Positions 35,124-43,535 of a DNA stretch of 53,087 nt are shown here, piece by piece. The notes beneath the pieces are model-generated. The model was not told where the DNA came from and made no database searches. It worked only from the letters and a program-made list of their open reading frames with translations. Position 1 is the stretch's first letter; the number at the start of each line of letters is the position of its first letter. The DNA is from Moorena sp. SS36440bin_2. GTDB taxonomy: Bacteria > Cyanobacteriota > Cyanobacteriia > Cyanobacteriales > Coleofasciculaceae. Both the position numbers and the translations under genes were made by a program. The stretch is from the NCBI GenBank assembly GCA_011524395.1, contig WTKN01000212.1, forward strand, positions 59,325-112,411. The letters run 5' to 3'.

Positions 35124-37949
35124 TCACTGAATATACTCGTTAAGGAAAGAGCGTATTTTTTTTAACTGAAACTTTTGAGCTAATTCACGGATATTTTGGA
35201 CAAAATCACTAGTGTTTGGATCGGATTTTTCTAGGTTATCGATTTCTTTTAAAAGGTCATTGATTAAGCCTGATCTAGCCAGATCGTAAAGTTGGGAAAT
35301 TTTCTCGACTGGAGGAGGCACCATCTCTATAATTTGAGATGAGATGTTTTTCTTTTTCCTACTTCCTCCTTCCTGCTTTGCTTGATAAATCCATTCCAGT
35401 TTCAGATGCACTTGTAACATCTCTAGTAGCTTTTCTGCCTCTACTGGTTTAGGCAGAAAATCATCCGCTCCAGCCTGAGTACTCTTTTCCTTGTCGGTGT
35501 CAAATACACTAGCCGAAGACGCCAGCACTACTTTTGAGTGCAATTGGGGGGATTGTCGTAACTGTCGAATCATCTCAAAGCCATCCATCTGTGGCATCAA
35601 CAAGTCAGTGATAATCAGGTCTGGTGGAAATGCTGTGGCTTCCTCTAAAGCCTCTTGACCATTGCTAGCCTCCATCAGTTCAAATCCCAGGGGAGCTAGC
35701 AGATTGACAATCACCCAGCGATTTTCCTGTTTATCATCCACCACCAGAATTGTGGGTGGCTGACCTTTGAAGCCAATAATCCCTGTGTTAGGAGTAATGG
35801 GTTTGGATACAGCTGTGGTTTCTTTTAAGTGCAAATCGAACCAAAATACAGTGCCAATGCCCAACTGACTGCTTACTTCTAACTTAGACCCCATCATCTG
35901 AACCAGTTTCTGAGTAATGGCTAATCCCAATCCGGTCCCTTGTGCTTTATTTAAGGGATTCCCCACCTGCTCAAAAGGCAAAAATATTCGTTCCATTTGT
36001 TCCGGACTCATGCCAATACCGGTATCTTCAATTTTAAATCGAATTGTTGTTAACGCTTCTTGGCTATTGGTGATGTGTCCATTCTCATTATCCGTGGATT
36101 TAAGGACACTTACTGTAAACTTAACTTCTCCCGTGTCAGTAAATTTAATCCCATTACCCAGTAAGTTTATCAGCACTTGTCGCAGGCGTTTTTCATCAGC
36201 ATGGATGCCGTTGGGAAGTGCAGAAAGGGGTTGGTAATTAAATAAAATGTCCTTATTTTGAACTCGGATTTTACAGATGTCAATCAGGTTCTGAAGAAAA
36301 GACGGAAAATGAAAATCTGTCCGGTAGAGTTCCATTTTACCAGCTTCAATTTTGGACAGGTCTAAAATGTCATTAATCAGAGTGAGCAGATGAGTACCAC
36401 ATTGATGGATAATGTCAATCCCCTTGAGAGACTCAGGAGTTAAGCTTTTGGAGCGTTTGAGGATTTGGGTGTAACCGAGAATCCCATTCAGAGGGGTGCG
36501 CAGTTCATGGCTTATATTGGCTAGAAATTCGCTTTTGGCACGGTTGGCCACTGCGCTTTGCGCCGCAGCGCGAATGGCTGCTTCTTTTGCCTGTTTTAGG
36601 TCTTCCTCAGCTTGTTTGCGATCGCTAATATCGGTTCTGATCGCCAAATACTGGTAAGGTTTGTGCCTATCATCCAAGAAAGGTACGATGGTAGTATCGA
36701 CCCAGTAATAGGTGCCATCTTTGGCTTGATTCTTAATTTCTCCCCGCCAAACTTGACCATTGACAATAATTGACCAGAGCTTTCGGAAGAATTCCTTGGA
36801 GTGATAATTGGAATTGATCAGTATATGGGTTTTTCCAATCAGTTCTTCTCTAGAATATTGAGAGAGCTGACAAAAGCGATTATTGACATCAGTAATTATC
36901 CCTTTTTTATCAGTAATAGCTAGGATTGATACTTGTTCTAAAGCATATTTATAATCGGATAAATCTTTGATTATTTTTTGCAGCTTAACCTCTGATTGTT
37001 GTTGTTTTTCACTCTCTAATATCAAACGTTTATTGACCTGTTTTAGTCTAGAATAGGTACGCTGATAATCTAGTATTAATCCTACTAGGGGGATAAGGTA
37101 GGCAATAATTTTGAGGAAATGGGCGATCTGGAAATGACTGTCGAACAGTGCTTGTGAACCAAAAGCCATGTGGAGTTGGACTACTGTATCCGGAATAGTA
37201 CTCACAATTAAGGAGTAAGATAACAGACTGGGATACCGTTTGTGAAAGTTTGGGTAAATAAAAATGCCAGCAGCAATAAACAGAATCAATGGCAAAATGT
37301 CCCATGGTCGGGTGATAATGGAGTTGGGAAATGTTGTTTCCGGTAGAAGCTCGCTGGTTGCACAGAGGTGAATTATGCCATAGGCAATCAACCCAAACCC
37401 CAAGCTGACAATAATGACAAAACCCAAGCTCCTGGTTTGGTTTTTTTCTAGCCAGCTCCTCCTTAAGCAAAGGCTAGTTCCTAGAATCAGGATTAGTGCA
37501 TTGAACAGCCGACAGAGTGCCCAGGTAAATGGAATTAAATTCTGATTATCGGCGACAACATCAATTAACCGGTCAACAGCCAGAGTATGAAAGGCATCAA
37601 TCACACCAGCAAAAAAAAGTGATACGCCGATGATAGGAACGATTGGGTCTTTGGTAATGCTGTAGTTCGTGAAGGCTAAGCAAACCGTAAAAAACGCTGT
37701 ACAGACAGCACTCCACTCCAAGAGTGTGTATACAAAACTTCCGGACAGGACGGAGTACATGGCATCATTAAGTTCATGGGGTTCCCATTCAGAGGCTGCT
37801 GAGAGGTCAAAAGGTTCCTGATGGGTACTAAAATCAATTCCTAATTGATGCAGAAGATAGGGTAAGATGCAGACAATAATGACTGTCCAAACCATTGGTT
37901 TGGGGAATCTAGTGTTGCCGACAAGCCTGGCGTTTATCATAGTTTTCAT
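35124..37949 (-). CDS. Membrane hybrid histidine kinase: MASE3-like-PAS-HisKA-HATPase-REC-tail
   Basis: About 941 residues. The N-terminal ~300 residues contain about eight membrane helices with the signature 'GVIDAFHTLA', resembling the MASE3 integral membrane sensor. A coil (300-330), one PAS domain (about 335-450, ending 'IRTDISDRKQAEED'), HisKA with His483 in [11 protein letters not shown], HATPase_c ([10 protein letters not shown], 'GTGLGLAI'), an intact receiver ([11 protein letters not shown]) and the shared tail follow. The frame opens with TTG at 37955; the ATG at 37949 or 37940 is more likely to be used, and the ribosome site is weak. A Ser/Thr-kinase relic (38040-38103) and shared promoter block 4 lie upstream. 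Confidence 0.88.
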   Translation of the reverse strand: MKTMINARLVGNTRFPKPMVWTVIIVCILPYLLHQLGIDFSTHQEPFDLSAASEWEPHELNDAMYSVLSGSFVYTLLEWSAVCTAFFTVCLAFTNYSITKDPIVPIIGVSLFFAGVIDAFHTLAVDRLIDVVADNQNLIPFTWALCRLFNALILILGTSLCLRRSWLEKNQTRSLGFVIIVSLGFGLIAYGIIHLCATSELLPETTFPNSIITRPWDILPLILFIAAGIFIYPNFHKRYPSLLSYSLIVSTIPDTVVQLHMAFGSQALFDSHFQIAHFLKIIAYLIPLVGLILDYQRTYSRLKQVNKRLILESEKQQQSEVKLQKIIKDLSDYKYALEQVSILAITDKKGIITDVNNRFCQLSQYSREELIGKTHILINSNYHSKEFFRKLWSIIVNGQVWRGEIKNQAKDGTYYWVDTTIVPFLDDRHKPYQYLAIRTDISDRKQAEEDLKQAKEAAIRAAAQSAVANRAKSEFLANISHELRTPLNGILGYTQILKRSKSLTPESLKGIDIIHQCGTHLLTLINDILDLSKIEAGKMELYRTDFHFPSFLQNLIDICKIRVQNKDILFNYQPLSALPNGIHADEKRLRQVLINLLGNGIKFTDTGEVKFTVSVLKSTDNENGHITNSQEALTTIRFKIEDTGIGMSPEQMERIFLPFEQVGNPLNKAQGTGLGLAITQKLVQMMGSKLEVSSQLGIGTVFWFDLHLKETTAVSKPITPNTGIIGFKGQPPTILVVDDKQENRWVIVNLLAPLGFELMEASNGQEALEEATAFPPDLIITDLLMPQMDGFEMIRQLRQSPQLHSKVVLASSASVFDTDKEKSTQAGADDFLPKPVEAEKLLEMLQVHLKLEWIYQAKQEGGSRKKKNISSQIIEMVPPPVEKISQLYDLARSGLINDLLKEIDNLEKSDPNTSDFVQNIRELAQKFQLKKIRSFLNEYIQ

Positions 37950-38039
37950 TTCCAATATGGCTTTCGGTTTGATGAGTGATCAAGTTCAGGAAGGTCTTTA
38001 GGTAAGACTTGGCTAAATCATGGCAGCAATAAGCAATGC

Positions 38040-38103
38040 CCAGTAGGGTTCTAGTGCCAGAGTCAATTGAGTCAGTGATAGGATAGCCTGGAGCTGTAAT
38101 CAT
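38040..38103 (-). pseudogene. N-terminal relic of a Ser/Thr-kinase gene
   Basis: An ATG at 38103 begins MITAPGYPITDSIDSGTRTL, which matches the conserved start of cyanobacterial Ser/Thr-kinase hybrids (PGY.IT..I..GTRTLVYRG). After 'GTRTLL' the frame continues with unrelated residues for about 40 codons into the kinase gene region. DNA similarity to 20130-20222 is visible (AGGGTTCTAATGCC against AGGGTTCTAGTGCC, and TGTAATCATT in both). Confidence 0.6.
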
Positions 38104-38163
38104 TATGGGTTAGGATCATTGAATAACATGGACTTCTGTGATGCTAGTTAGATATACCAGTTA

Positions 38164-38206
38164 CATATAGAGTTCCCGACTAGTCCGACCCAAATAACGG
38201 CGTTGT
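38164..38206 (-). promoter_or_regulatory. Shared 43-nt promoter block, copy 4
   Basis: On the minus strand TTGGGT, 18 nt, then TATATG. It aligns without gaps with copies 1-3, though the far upstream part (CGCCGTTATT) is less conserved. It lies about 60 nt before the Ser/Thr-kinase relic and about 215 nt before the 35124 kinase. Confidence 0.6.
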
Positions 38207-38578
38207 AATTGTAGCGGAATGATTTATGGAGATCGGGAAGAAACGAGAAGTGGGGAAAGATACTCCAAGAAGGGGAAGTAAGCTGTTAGGCATCTAATCT
38301 GAATTAGCACTATCAATTAGCACTATCAATTAGCACTATGAATGCTACAAATGATTTCTCTGCCTACCCCTGAGGCTCCAAAGCTATTCTGCTGCTATCG
38401 GTAGCAAAGGTAAAACCATTTGATATAATGGACATCTGGGAAAAAGATTCACCGAAGCCTAGTCAAGCTTAATCTGAAACCTAATTTCCCTCAGATGTCT
38501 AATTGATCTATCTAATTGATATAATTTATAGATTGAATCGGCTTACTCAAAAATCGACAATTTAAGTGGGCAACATCG
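38207..38578. other. Spacer, no gene seen
   Basis: 372 bp between shared promoter block 4 and the MEKHLA gene stop. It holds a threefold AATTAGCACTAT direct repeat near 38302-38340 and otherwise nothing I can assign. Confidence 0.5.
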
Positions 38579-39058
38579 TCAATTAATCGGTATCCACTGG
38601 GAAAACGTAGCCCCTTGACCACAATAGTTATTTTCCTCATCAATGAGATTCCAGACTATACAATCTGAAATCTGGAACCGTTTACCAGTGCTAGAAATGC
38701 GGACACCTTGATAGTTGCTAATATAGCCCTGGCTTGTCACTTGGTTAAGCAGGCTTAATCGCTCCTCCCTTTCCATTGGCTCAGCTGAATATCTCGAAGG
38801 CATCCGGGTGAATTGCTTCCAATCCATTTCCCACAATTCTAAAGCTTGTCTATTGCCATAGTTTAAAATAGGGTCTGATTCAGTGTTGTGAGAGAGGACC
38901 GCAAAGGGAGCTTCAAATAGTGCCTGTGCAATTTCCATAGGTGAGCCACTGGTATCGATTAGAGAACGCCCTGTCCAATGATGAAAGCTATTGATTATAC
39001 GTTGGCTCTGGCGAATTACTGCGTCTTGTTGCCAAGGAAATTGGAGCTCAGTGTTCAT
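38579..39058 (-). CDS. MEKHLA-domain (PAS-like) protein
   Basis: 159 residues. It matches the MEKHLA family, with 'LFEAPFAVLSHNTESDPILNYGNRQALELWEMDW' split over the characteristic segments HNTESDPILNYGN and ALELWEMDW, then SRYSAEPMEREERL, and the C-terminal 'WNLIDEENNYCGQGATFSQW'. The family has a PAS-like fold, and the same domain is found in plant HD-ZIP III proteins. As a stand-alone cyanobacterial protein its ligand and partner are unknown. The context (signalling island to its left, same strand) hints at sensing. The remnant at 17365-17452 is a decayed second copy. Confidence 0.87.
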   Translation of the reverse strand: MNTELQFPWQQDAVIRQSQRIINSFHHWTGRSLIDTSGSPMEIAQALFEAPFAVLSHNTESDPILNYGNRQALELWEMDWKQFTRMPSRYSAEPMEREERLSLLNQVTSQGYISNYQGVRISSTGKRFQISDCIVWNLIDEENNYCGQGATFSQWIPIN

Positions 39059-39145
39059 CGGTTTATTATTGTGTAAAGATTGATCACCCTTAGGGAACTA
39101 TAGCAATCCTAAACTCTGTGATTCTGAACTCCTGCAACTCCTTGA

Positions 39146-39583
39146 TTACTCGGCTTCCCCAATCAGGGTCAAAGCTGCCCATTCCACTGGATTTGGGTAC
39201 TGTTTAAGAGTCGTAAGCATGGCTTGACGTAGAGCAACTGCTTTGTCAGGTGTTTGTTGTAGCTGGCGATAGAATTCAATCATCAGGTCAGCTGTGGAGT
39301 CATCAGGTACTTTCCATAGGGAAACAACCACACTGGGTACACCAGCAGCAACTAAAGAACGGGATAATCCAATCACGCCATCACTGGTAACTCTACCTCT
39401 ACCAGTGTTGCAAGCGCTTAAAACTACTAACTCAGCACTAAGCTTGAGGTCGAGTATTTCACTAGCGCTGAGAAAACCTTTATCTGTTTTAGTCGGAGCA
39501 AGGGAGATCGCTCCTGGTAAACCTAATCCCTGGAAGTCATTGAGTAAGCCATGAGTAGCTAGATGTATGATCTTTGCCTTCAC
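39146..39583 (-). pseudogene. C-terminal fragment of a CHAT-domain protein
   Basis: 146 codons in frame cover the second half of a CHAT protease-like domain: catalytic His in IIHLATHG, catalytic Cys in VVLSACNTGRG, then 'GVPSVVVSLWKVPDDSTADLM' (the usual W.V.D..T motif) and a normal C-terminus. Complete cyanobacterial CHAT proteins have long TPR N-termini; here nothing precedes [11 protein letters not shown] except, in another frame, a haemagglutinin N-terminus. The ATG at 39583 is fortuitous. The catalytic pair is intact, so expression as a truncated protein cannot be excluded. Confidence 0.8.
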
Positions 39584-39854
39584 TCAGACCAAATTTCTGG
39601 AAGCTGTGAAAGAGATTCGCACCATCTCCCGACAGCTGACCGCCATCAATGTTGAATTGGTTACCCTCAGGGTTGACAAAAGTACCAGTACCATCGTTGG
39701 CTTCAACTATCGGTTGCGCCTGCACAGGGGTTGGCAACCGGCAATAGGTCAAATAGGTTGAAGAACAAACAAGCAGGAAAAACTTAGTTGCTGCTGATCT
39801 TCCCTGACCAATGATCTGGCTCAACCGGTGAAGACAGCTCAATATTAGTCTCAT
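39584..39854 (-). pseudogene. N-terminal fragment of a filamentous haemagglutinin (TPS-domain) gene
   Basis: From the ATG at 39854 the frame encodes a signal-like segment (about 1-48, with Arg and Lys then a hydrophobic stretch) followed by '[44 protein letters not shown]', which is the start of a two-partner-secretion haemagglutination domain (split here only for reading: [18 protein letters not shown], then [13 protein letters not shown]). The TPS domain breaks off at SEGK and the DNA continues, one frame off, as the CHAT fragment. A deletion has joined two neighbouring genes. Confidence 0.8.
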
Positions 39855-40199
39855 AAGTTATGGAATTCATCGAGAATCTGGGTCGAATACACCCTTTTCA
39901 AGAAAGTAGACCTAGATTTAACAGGGGGCTACTAGAGCGGATTTGGTATCAAAGCTCTACAGCTTTATTCTTTGGGAGAAATCCCCCTTAGGATGAGAAC
40001 ACTTGGTTGAATCTTTGGGAAATATCCAGCATCTCAGTTTCCTGTCAACTATGTATTTATCAGGGCTAATTCCTCCGTTTTATGCCGATTGTTAGTTTTT
40101 GTTACAAAACTTAACATACAGACTCTAGGTCCTGTCTGCTTGCCTCAATAGCCCTAAACCAATAATTCATCCAACTACTGTTAGTGTAAAAACTCTTAC
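39855..40199. other. Spacer downstream of uvrB
   Basis: 345 bp between the chimeric pseudogene start and the uvrB stop. It probably contains the old haemagglutinin promoter. GCGGATTTGGTATCA at about 39938 recurs at 46110 (CGCGGATTTGGTATCAG). No gene is seen. Confidence 0.45.
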
Positions 40200-42200
40200 T
40201 TAAGTTCGATTACCTAGCAGTTTATCCCGCAGCTGCTTAATGCGATCGCGTAACTTTGCTGCAGTTTCAAATTCCAACGTCTTCGCTGCTTCCTTCATCT
40301 GTTCTTCTAACTGATTAATCAACTCCGGAATCTTCTCTAAAGGTACATCATCCACCTGTTCAAACACGGATTCAAACTGTTGAGCATTCAACCGTCGGGA
40401 GACATCCAAAAATGTCAAAATCGGATTATTTGCGGTTTTGCGAATCGGCTGTGGTATAATGTTATTATTCCTGTTATATTCAATTTGAATGTTACGACGG
40501 CGATTAGTCTCATCAATCGCTTTTCTCATGCTTTTTGTAAGGGTATCCGCATACATAATGGCTTGCCCTCGGACATGACGTGCTGCTCTGCCTATAGTTT
40601 GAATAAGCGATCGCTCTGCCCTGAGGAACCCTTCCTTATCGGCATCCAAAATTGCTACCAGAGAGACTTCCGGCAAATCCAACCCTTCTCGCAACAAGTT
40701 AACCCCAACCAATACATCAAATTCACCCTGGCGCAACGCCTGCAAGATTTCAATCCGTTCAATAGAGTTAATATCCGAGTGTAAGTAGCTGATCCGAATA
40801 TCCCGTTCTTGCAGATACTCTGTCAAATCCTCAGCCATGCGCTTGGTTAAGGTTGTTACCAGCACCCTTTCCTGAAAATCCACCCGCTGCTTAATCTCAG
40901 CCAACAAATCATCTACTTGACCTACGGTAGGACGGACAAAGATTTCTGGGTCAAGCACTCCGGTAGGACGAATGATCTGTTCCACGACTCGCCCTTGAGA
41001 TTGTTCGATCTCCCAATCCCCAGGAGTAGCAGAGACAAAAATACACTGATTCACCTTTGCCCAGAATTCCTTTGCCTTCAGGGGTCGATTATCTGCTGCA
41101 CTGGGTAAGCGAAAGCCATGGTCAATCAACACTTGCTTTCGAGCGCGATCGCCATTGTACATTCCCCGAATTTGCGGCACCGTAACATGGGATTCATCCA
41201 CTACCAAAAGCCAATCTTCGGGAAAATAATCAATCAAACACTCTGGTGGTTCCCCAAGCTTGCGTCCAGCCAAGTGACGAGAATAGTTTTCCACACCATT
41301 GCAGTAACCAATTTCGAGCAACATTTCCAAATCATAGCGGGTACGCTGTTCCAACCGTTGGGCTTCTAGCAAGTTACCAGTTTGCTCCAATTGAGCCAAA
41401 CGTTCCTCAAGTTCTGCCTTAATAGCATTACAAGCTTCTTCCAAGCGTTCATCCGGAGTAACAAAGTGACGAGCAGGGTAAATATTTACTCCCTCTAAAC
41501 TTTGGAAAATCCCACCGGTAACTGGGTCAACGTAGTGAATAGCATCAATTTCATCTCCGAAGAATTCTACCCGAATAATTCGGTCTTCATAAGCCGGGCC
41601 AATTTCTAATACATCCCCCTTCACCCGGAACCGTCCGCGTCCCAATTCTAAATCATTCCGGGAATACTGTACTGAGACTAAATCCCGTAAGAGTTGGCGT
41701 TGGTCAACTTCGGTATTCACCCGCAGAGGAATCGAGGCTTTTAAATATTCTGAGGGGATACCCAAGCCATAGATACAGCTAATGGAAGCCACCACTATTA
41801 CATCCCGCCGTTCAAAAAGCGATCGCGTAGCTGAGTGCCTCAGCATATCAATTTCATCATTAATTGATGCGGTTTTCTCGATGTACGTGTCAGTGACCGG
41901 GATATAAGCTTCCGGCTGGTAGTAATCATAGTAGGAAATGAAATACTCCACCGCGTTATGGGGAAAAAACCCCCGCAATTCGTTACATAACTGAGCCGCC
42001 AAGGTTTTGTTGTGGGCAAGTACTAGGGTAGGTTTGCAGACTTTTTCAATTACCGATGCCACGGAGAAAGTCTTACCTGTTCCCGTAGCACCCAGTAGAG
42101 TTTGGATAGAGTTGCCAGCCTTGAGGTAAGTGGTGAGTTGGGAAATAGCTTGGGGTTGGTCCCCTGTTGCTTGAAAAGGGGCTTCGAGGTTAAATAGCAT
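40200..42200 (-). CDS. uvrB: Excinuclease ABC subunit B
   Basis: 666 residues from [19 protein letters not shown]. It has Walker A GATGTGKT, the beta-hairpin region '[12 protein letters not shown]' that clamps DNA, the DESH-type motif ([11 protein letters not shown]), helicase motifs V and VI ([22 protein letters not shown]), and a C-terminal UVR domain ('[27 protein letters not shown]') that contacts UvrC. It verifies damage and loads UvrC in nucleotide excision repair. A longer frame to 42272 adds 24 unconserved residues, so the ATG at 42200 is preferred. It stands alone on the minus strand, with no SOS box evident. Confidence 0.97.
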   Translation of the reverse strand: MLFNLEAPFQATGDQPQAISQLTTYLKAGNSIQTLLGATGTGKTFSVASVIEKVCKPTLVLAHNKTLAAQLCNELRGFFPHNAVEYFISYYDYYQPEAYIPVTDTYIEKTASINDEIDMLRHSATRSLFERRDVIVVASISCIYGLGIPSEYLKASIPLRVNTEVDQRQLLRDLVSVQYSRNDLELGRGRFRVKGDVLEIGPAYEDRIIRVEFFGDEIDAIHYVDPVTGGIFQSLEGVNIYPARHFVTPDERLEEACNAIKAELEERLAQLEQTGNLLEAQRLEQRTRYDLEMLLEIGYCNGVENYSRHLAGRKLGEPPECLIDYFPEDWLLVVDESHVTVPQIRGMYNGDRARKQVLIDHGFRLPSAADNRPLKAKEFWAKVNQCIFVSATPGDWEIEQSQGRVVEQIIRPTGVLDPEIFVRPTVGQVDDLLAEIKQRVDFQERVLVTTLTKRMAEDLTEYLQERDIRISYLHSDINSIERIEILQALRQGEFDVLVGVNLLREGLDLPEVSLVAILDADKEGFLRAERSLIQTIGRAARHVRGQAIMYADTLTKSMRKAIDETNRRRNIQIEYNRNNNIIPQPIRKTANNPILTFLDVSRRLNAQQFESVFEQVDDVPLEKIPELINQLEEQMKEAAKTLEFETAAKLRDRIKQLRDKLLGNRT

Positions 42201-42796
42201 TTTAGATTCTGGCACAGCTAAAAAAAAATCCGTAAAAATACTCTCTATAATTTCATCATAATTTTTATACATTTATAGGTACTGATGGATAGATTATTAC
42301 CCAAAGTCAAGAAATAGTTTTAAGACTTGCCCAAAATCCGGAGGGGAGGATAAAAACTATCTGGTTAACTGCTAATCCTTTAAAGGGTTATCCTTATGGA
42401 TCAAGGATAATAGGTAATGGCTAATAGGAAATTATACCAATTTTATAGCCATCAACCTTTATGATTTACCATCGAATCCCCAGTTTTTAAGTGAAGAGTA
42501 TTTTTATCTTTTTTTAATCAGCTAAGCTTTTTGATAACTAATACTTAATTGATTATTAAATTTAGGATTATATCCTGATAATGATGCAATAATAGTCTAT
42601 TATATCGAAATTATTTAGATGATTTTGATATAATAGATTATTAATTTTTAATTACGAGGGATATAACGATTAACGATTATACCTTAAAACGTCCCAAGTA
42701 ATCGAAACCTATATATATTATATAGAAAAAATTAATAATAAACTCCATAAAATTTGATTTATTTAATCGCAACATAAAAAATATTTGTTAGTAATT
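42201..42796. other. AT-rich spacer between divergent uvrB and regulator genes
   Basis: About 600 bp, strongly AT-rich, with a GATTATA/TATAAT-rich stretch near 42600-42740. It should carry promoters for uvrB (minus) and the regulator (plus); no single promoter can be chosen and no gene is seen. Confidence 0.45.
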
Positions 42797-43246
42797 ATGA
42801 ACTATATAAATGCTAGTCAGCGGATTGAAATATTGCTAGTGGAAGACAATCATGGTGACGTAGACCTGACCAAAGCTACTTTGAGAAATAGCAATATCCG
42901 CAACAATCTGCAGACCTTTAGCAATGGTAAGGAAGCTATGGCATTTCTACGTCGAGAGTCCCCTTATACTAAGGCACCCCGTCCCGACGTAATTTTGCTG
43001 GATTTGAATTTACCAGTGATGGATGGTCGTGAAGTGTTAGCACAGATTAAATCTGATCCAAAATTGAGTATGATTCCAGTGATTATTTTCACTTCCTCCG
43101 ATTCTGAGCAGGACATCATCACAAGCTACAAGCTAAACGCTAATGCTTACGTCACTAAGCCCTTTGAATTAGAACAGTTTGTCAAAGTATTGAAGTCAAT
43201 TGAAAACTTCTGGCTAAGTATTGTTAAACTGCCACCCAAAAATTAA
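42797..43246 (+). CDS. Rcp1-type single-domain response regulator
   Basis: 149 residues from the ATG at 42797 (a TTG four codons upstream is less likely). It is a receiver only: '[18 protein letters not shown]', phospho-acceptor Asp in [15 protein letters not shown], Thr/Ser switch in FTSSDSEQD, Lys in YVTKPF. The LVEDN-GD start and C-terminal '[12 protein letters not shown]' are typical of the Rcp1/CheY-like group paired with bacteriophytochromes and other cyanobacterial kinases. No kinase is adjacent on this strand; it could serve the receiver-less CHASE kinase or the degenerate one nearby (inference). Confidence 0.9.
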   Translation: MNYINASQRIEILLVEDNHGDVDLTKATLRNSNIRNNLQTFSNGKEAMAFLRRESPYTKAPRPDVILLDLNLPVMDGREVLAQIKSDPKLSMIPVIIFTSSDSEQDIITSYKLNANAYVTKPFELEQFVKVLKSIENFWLSIVKLPPKN

Positions 43247-43279
43247 CCATTGCCAATTCATGGTATAGCGTTTGTATCT

Positions 43280-43348
43280 GGTAATAGGTAATAGGTAATC
43301 GAGAATTGGTAGTTGATGATTACCTATTACCTAATTACCAATTACCAA
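43280..43348. repeat. GGTAATA heptads facing ATTACCT heptads
   Basis: GGTAATAGGTAATAGGTAAT at 43280-43299 and its near reverse complement around 43319-43348 form a long imperfect hairpin just after the regulator gene. The unit is the same class as at 2190-2252. Confidence 0.8.
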
Positions 43349-43372
43349 AAATCCCGAGACTATGTCAGCCAT

Positions 43373-43411
43373 GCATTACGGTGATGGGGTTTTCCCCCAT
43401 CACCGTAATGC
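43373..43411. terminator. Perfect 17-bp hairpin between convergent genes
   Basis: GCATTACGGTGATGGGG (43373-43389) pairs exactly with 43395-43411 around TTTTC. No T-run follows. Its place between the convergent regulator and permease genes suits a bidirectional terminator; alternatively it is part of the adjacent dispersed repeat. Confidence 0.55.
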
Positions 43412-43412
43412 T

Positions 43413-43461
43413 GCCCTTGACCCGTAATTTAATTCGCCACGGGTCGCACCTGAGGCATCGC
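43413..43461 (-). repeat. Dispersed repeat, copy B
   Basis: The reverse complement of this stretch carries the core AGGTGCGACCCGTGGCGAAT also found at 25876-25926. The copies are in opposite orientation and 17.5 kb apart. Confidence 0.8.
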
Positions 43462-43535
43462 TTTGATAACTGATTAATCGGACTTGATCGTAATAGTCAA
43501 TTGGCAATTAATAAATTTAAATTGCTGTTGGTATA

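Noticed and set aside
17477-37949. Defence or phage-related island
   Set aside because: All recognisable genes are sensory kinases, regulators and a binding protein; no nuclease, integrase or toxin-antitoxin features were seen.
39567-39761. Plus-strand ORF opposite the haemagglutinin fragment
   Set aside because: It is a shadow frame; the minus strand carries recognisable TPS-domain sequence.
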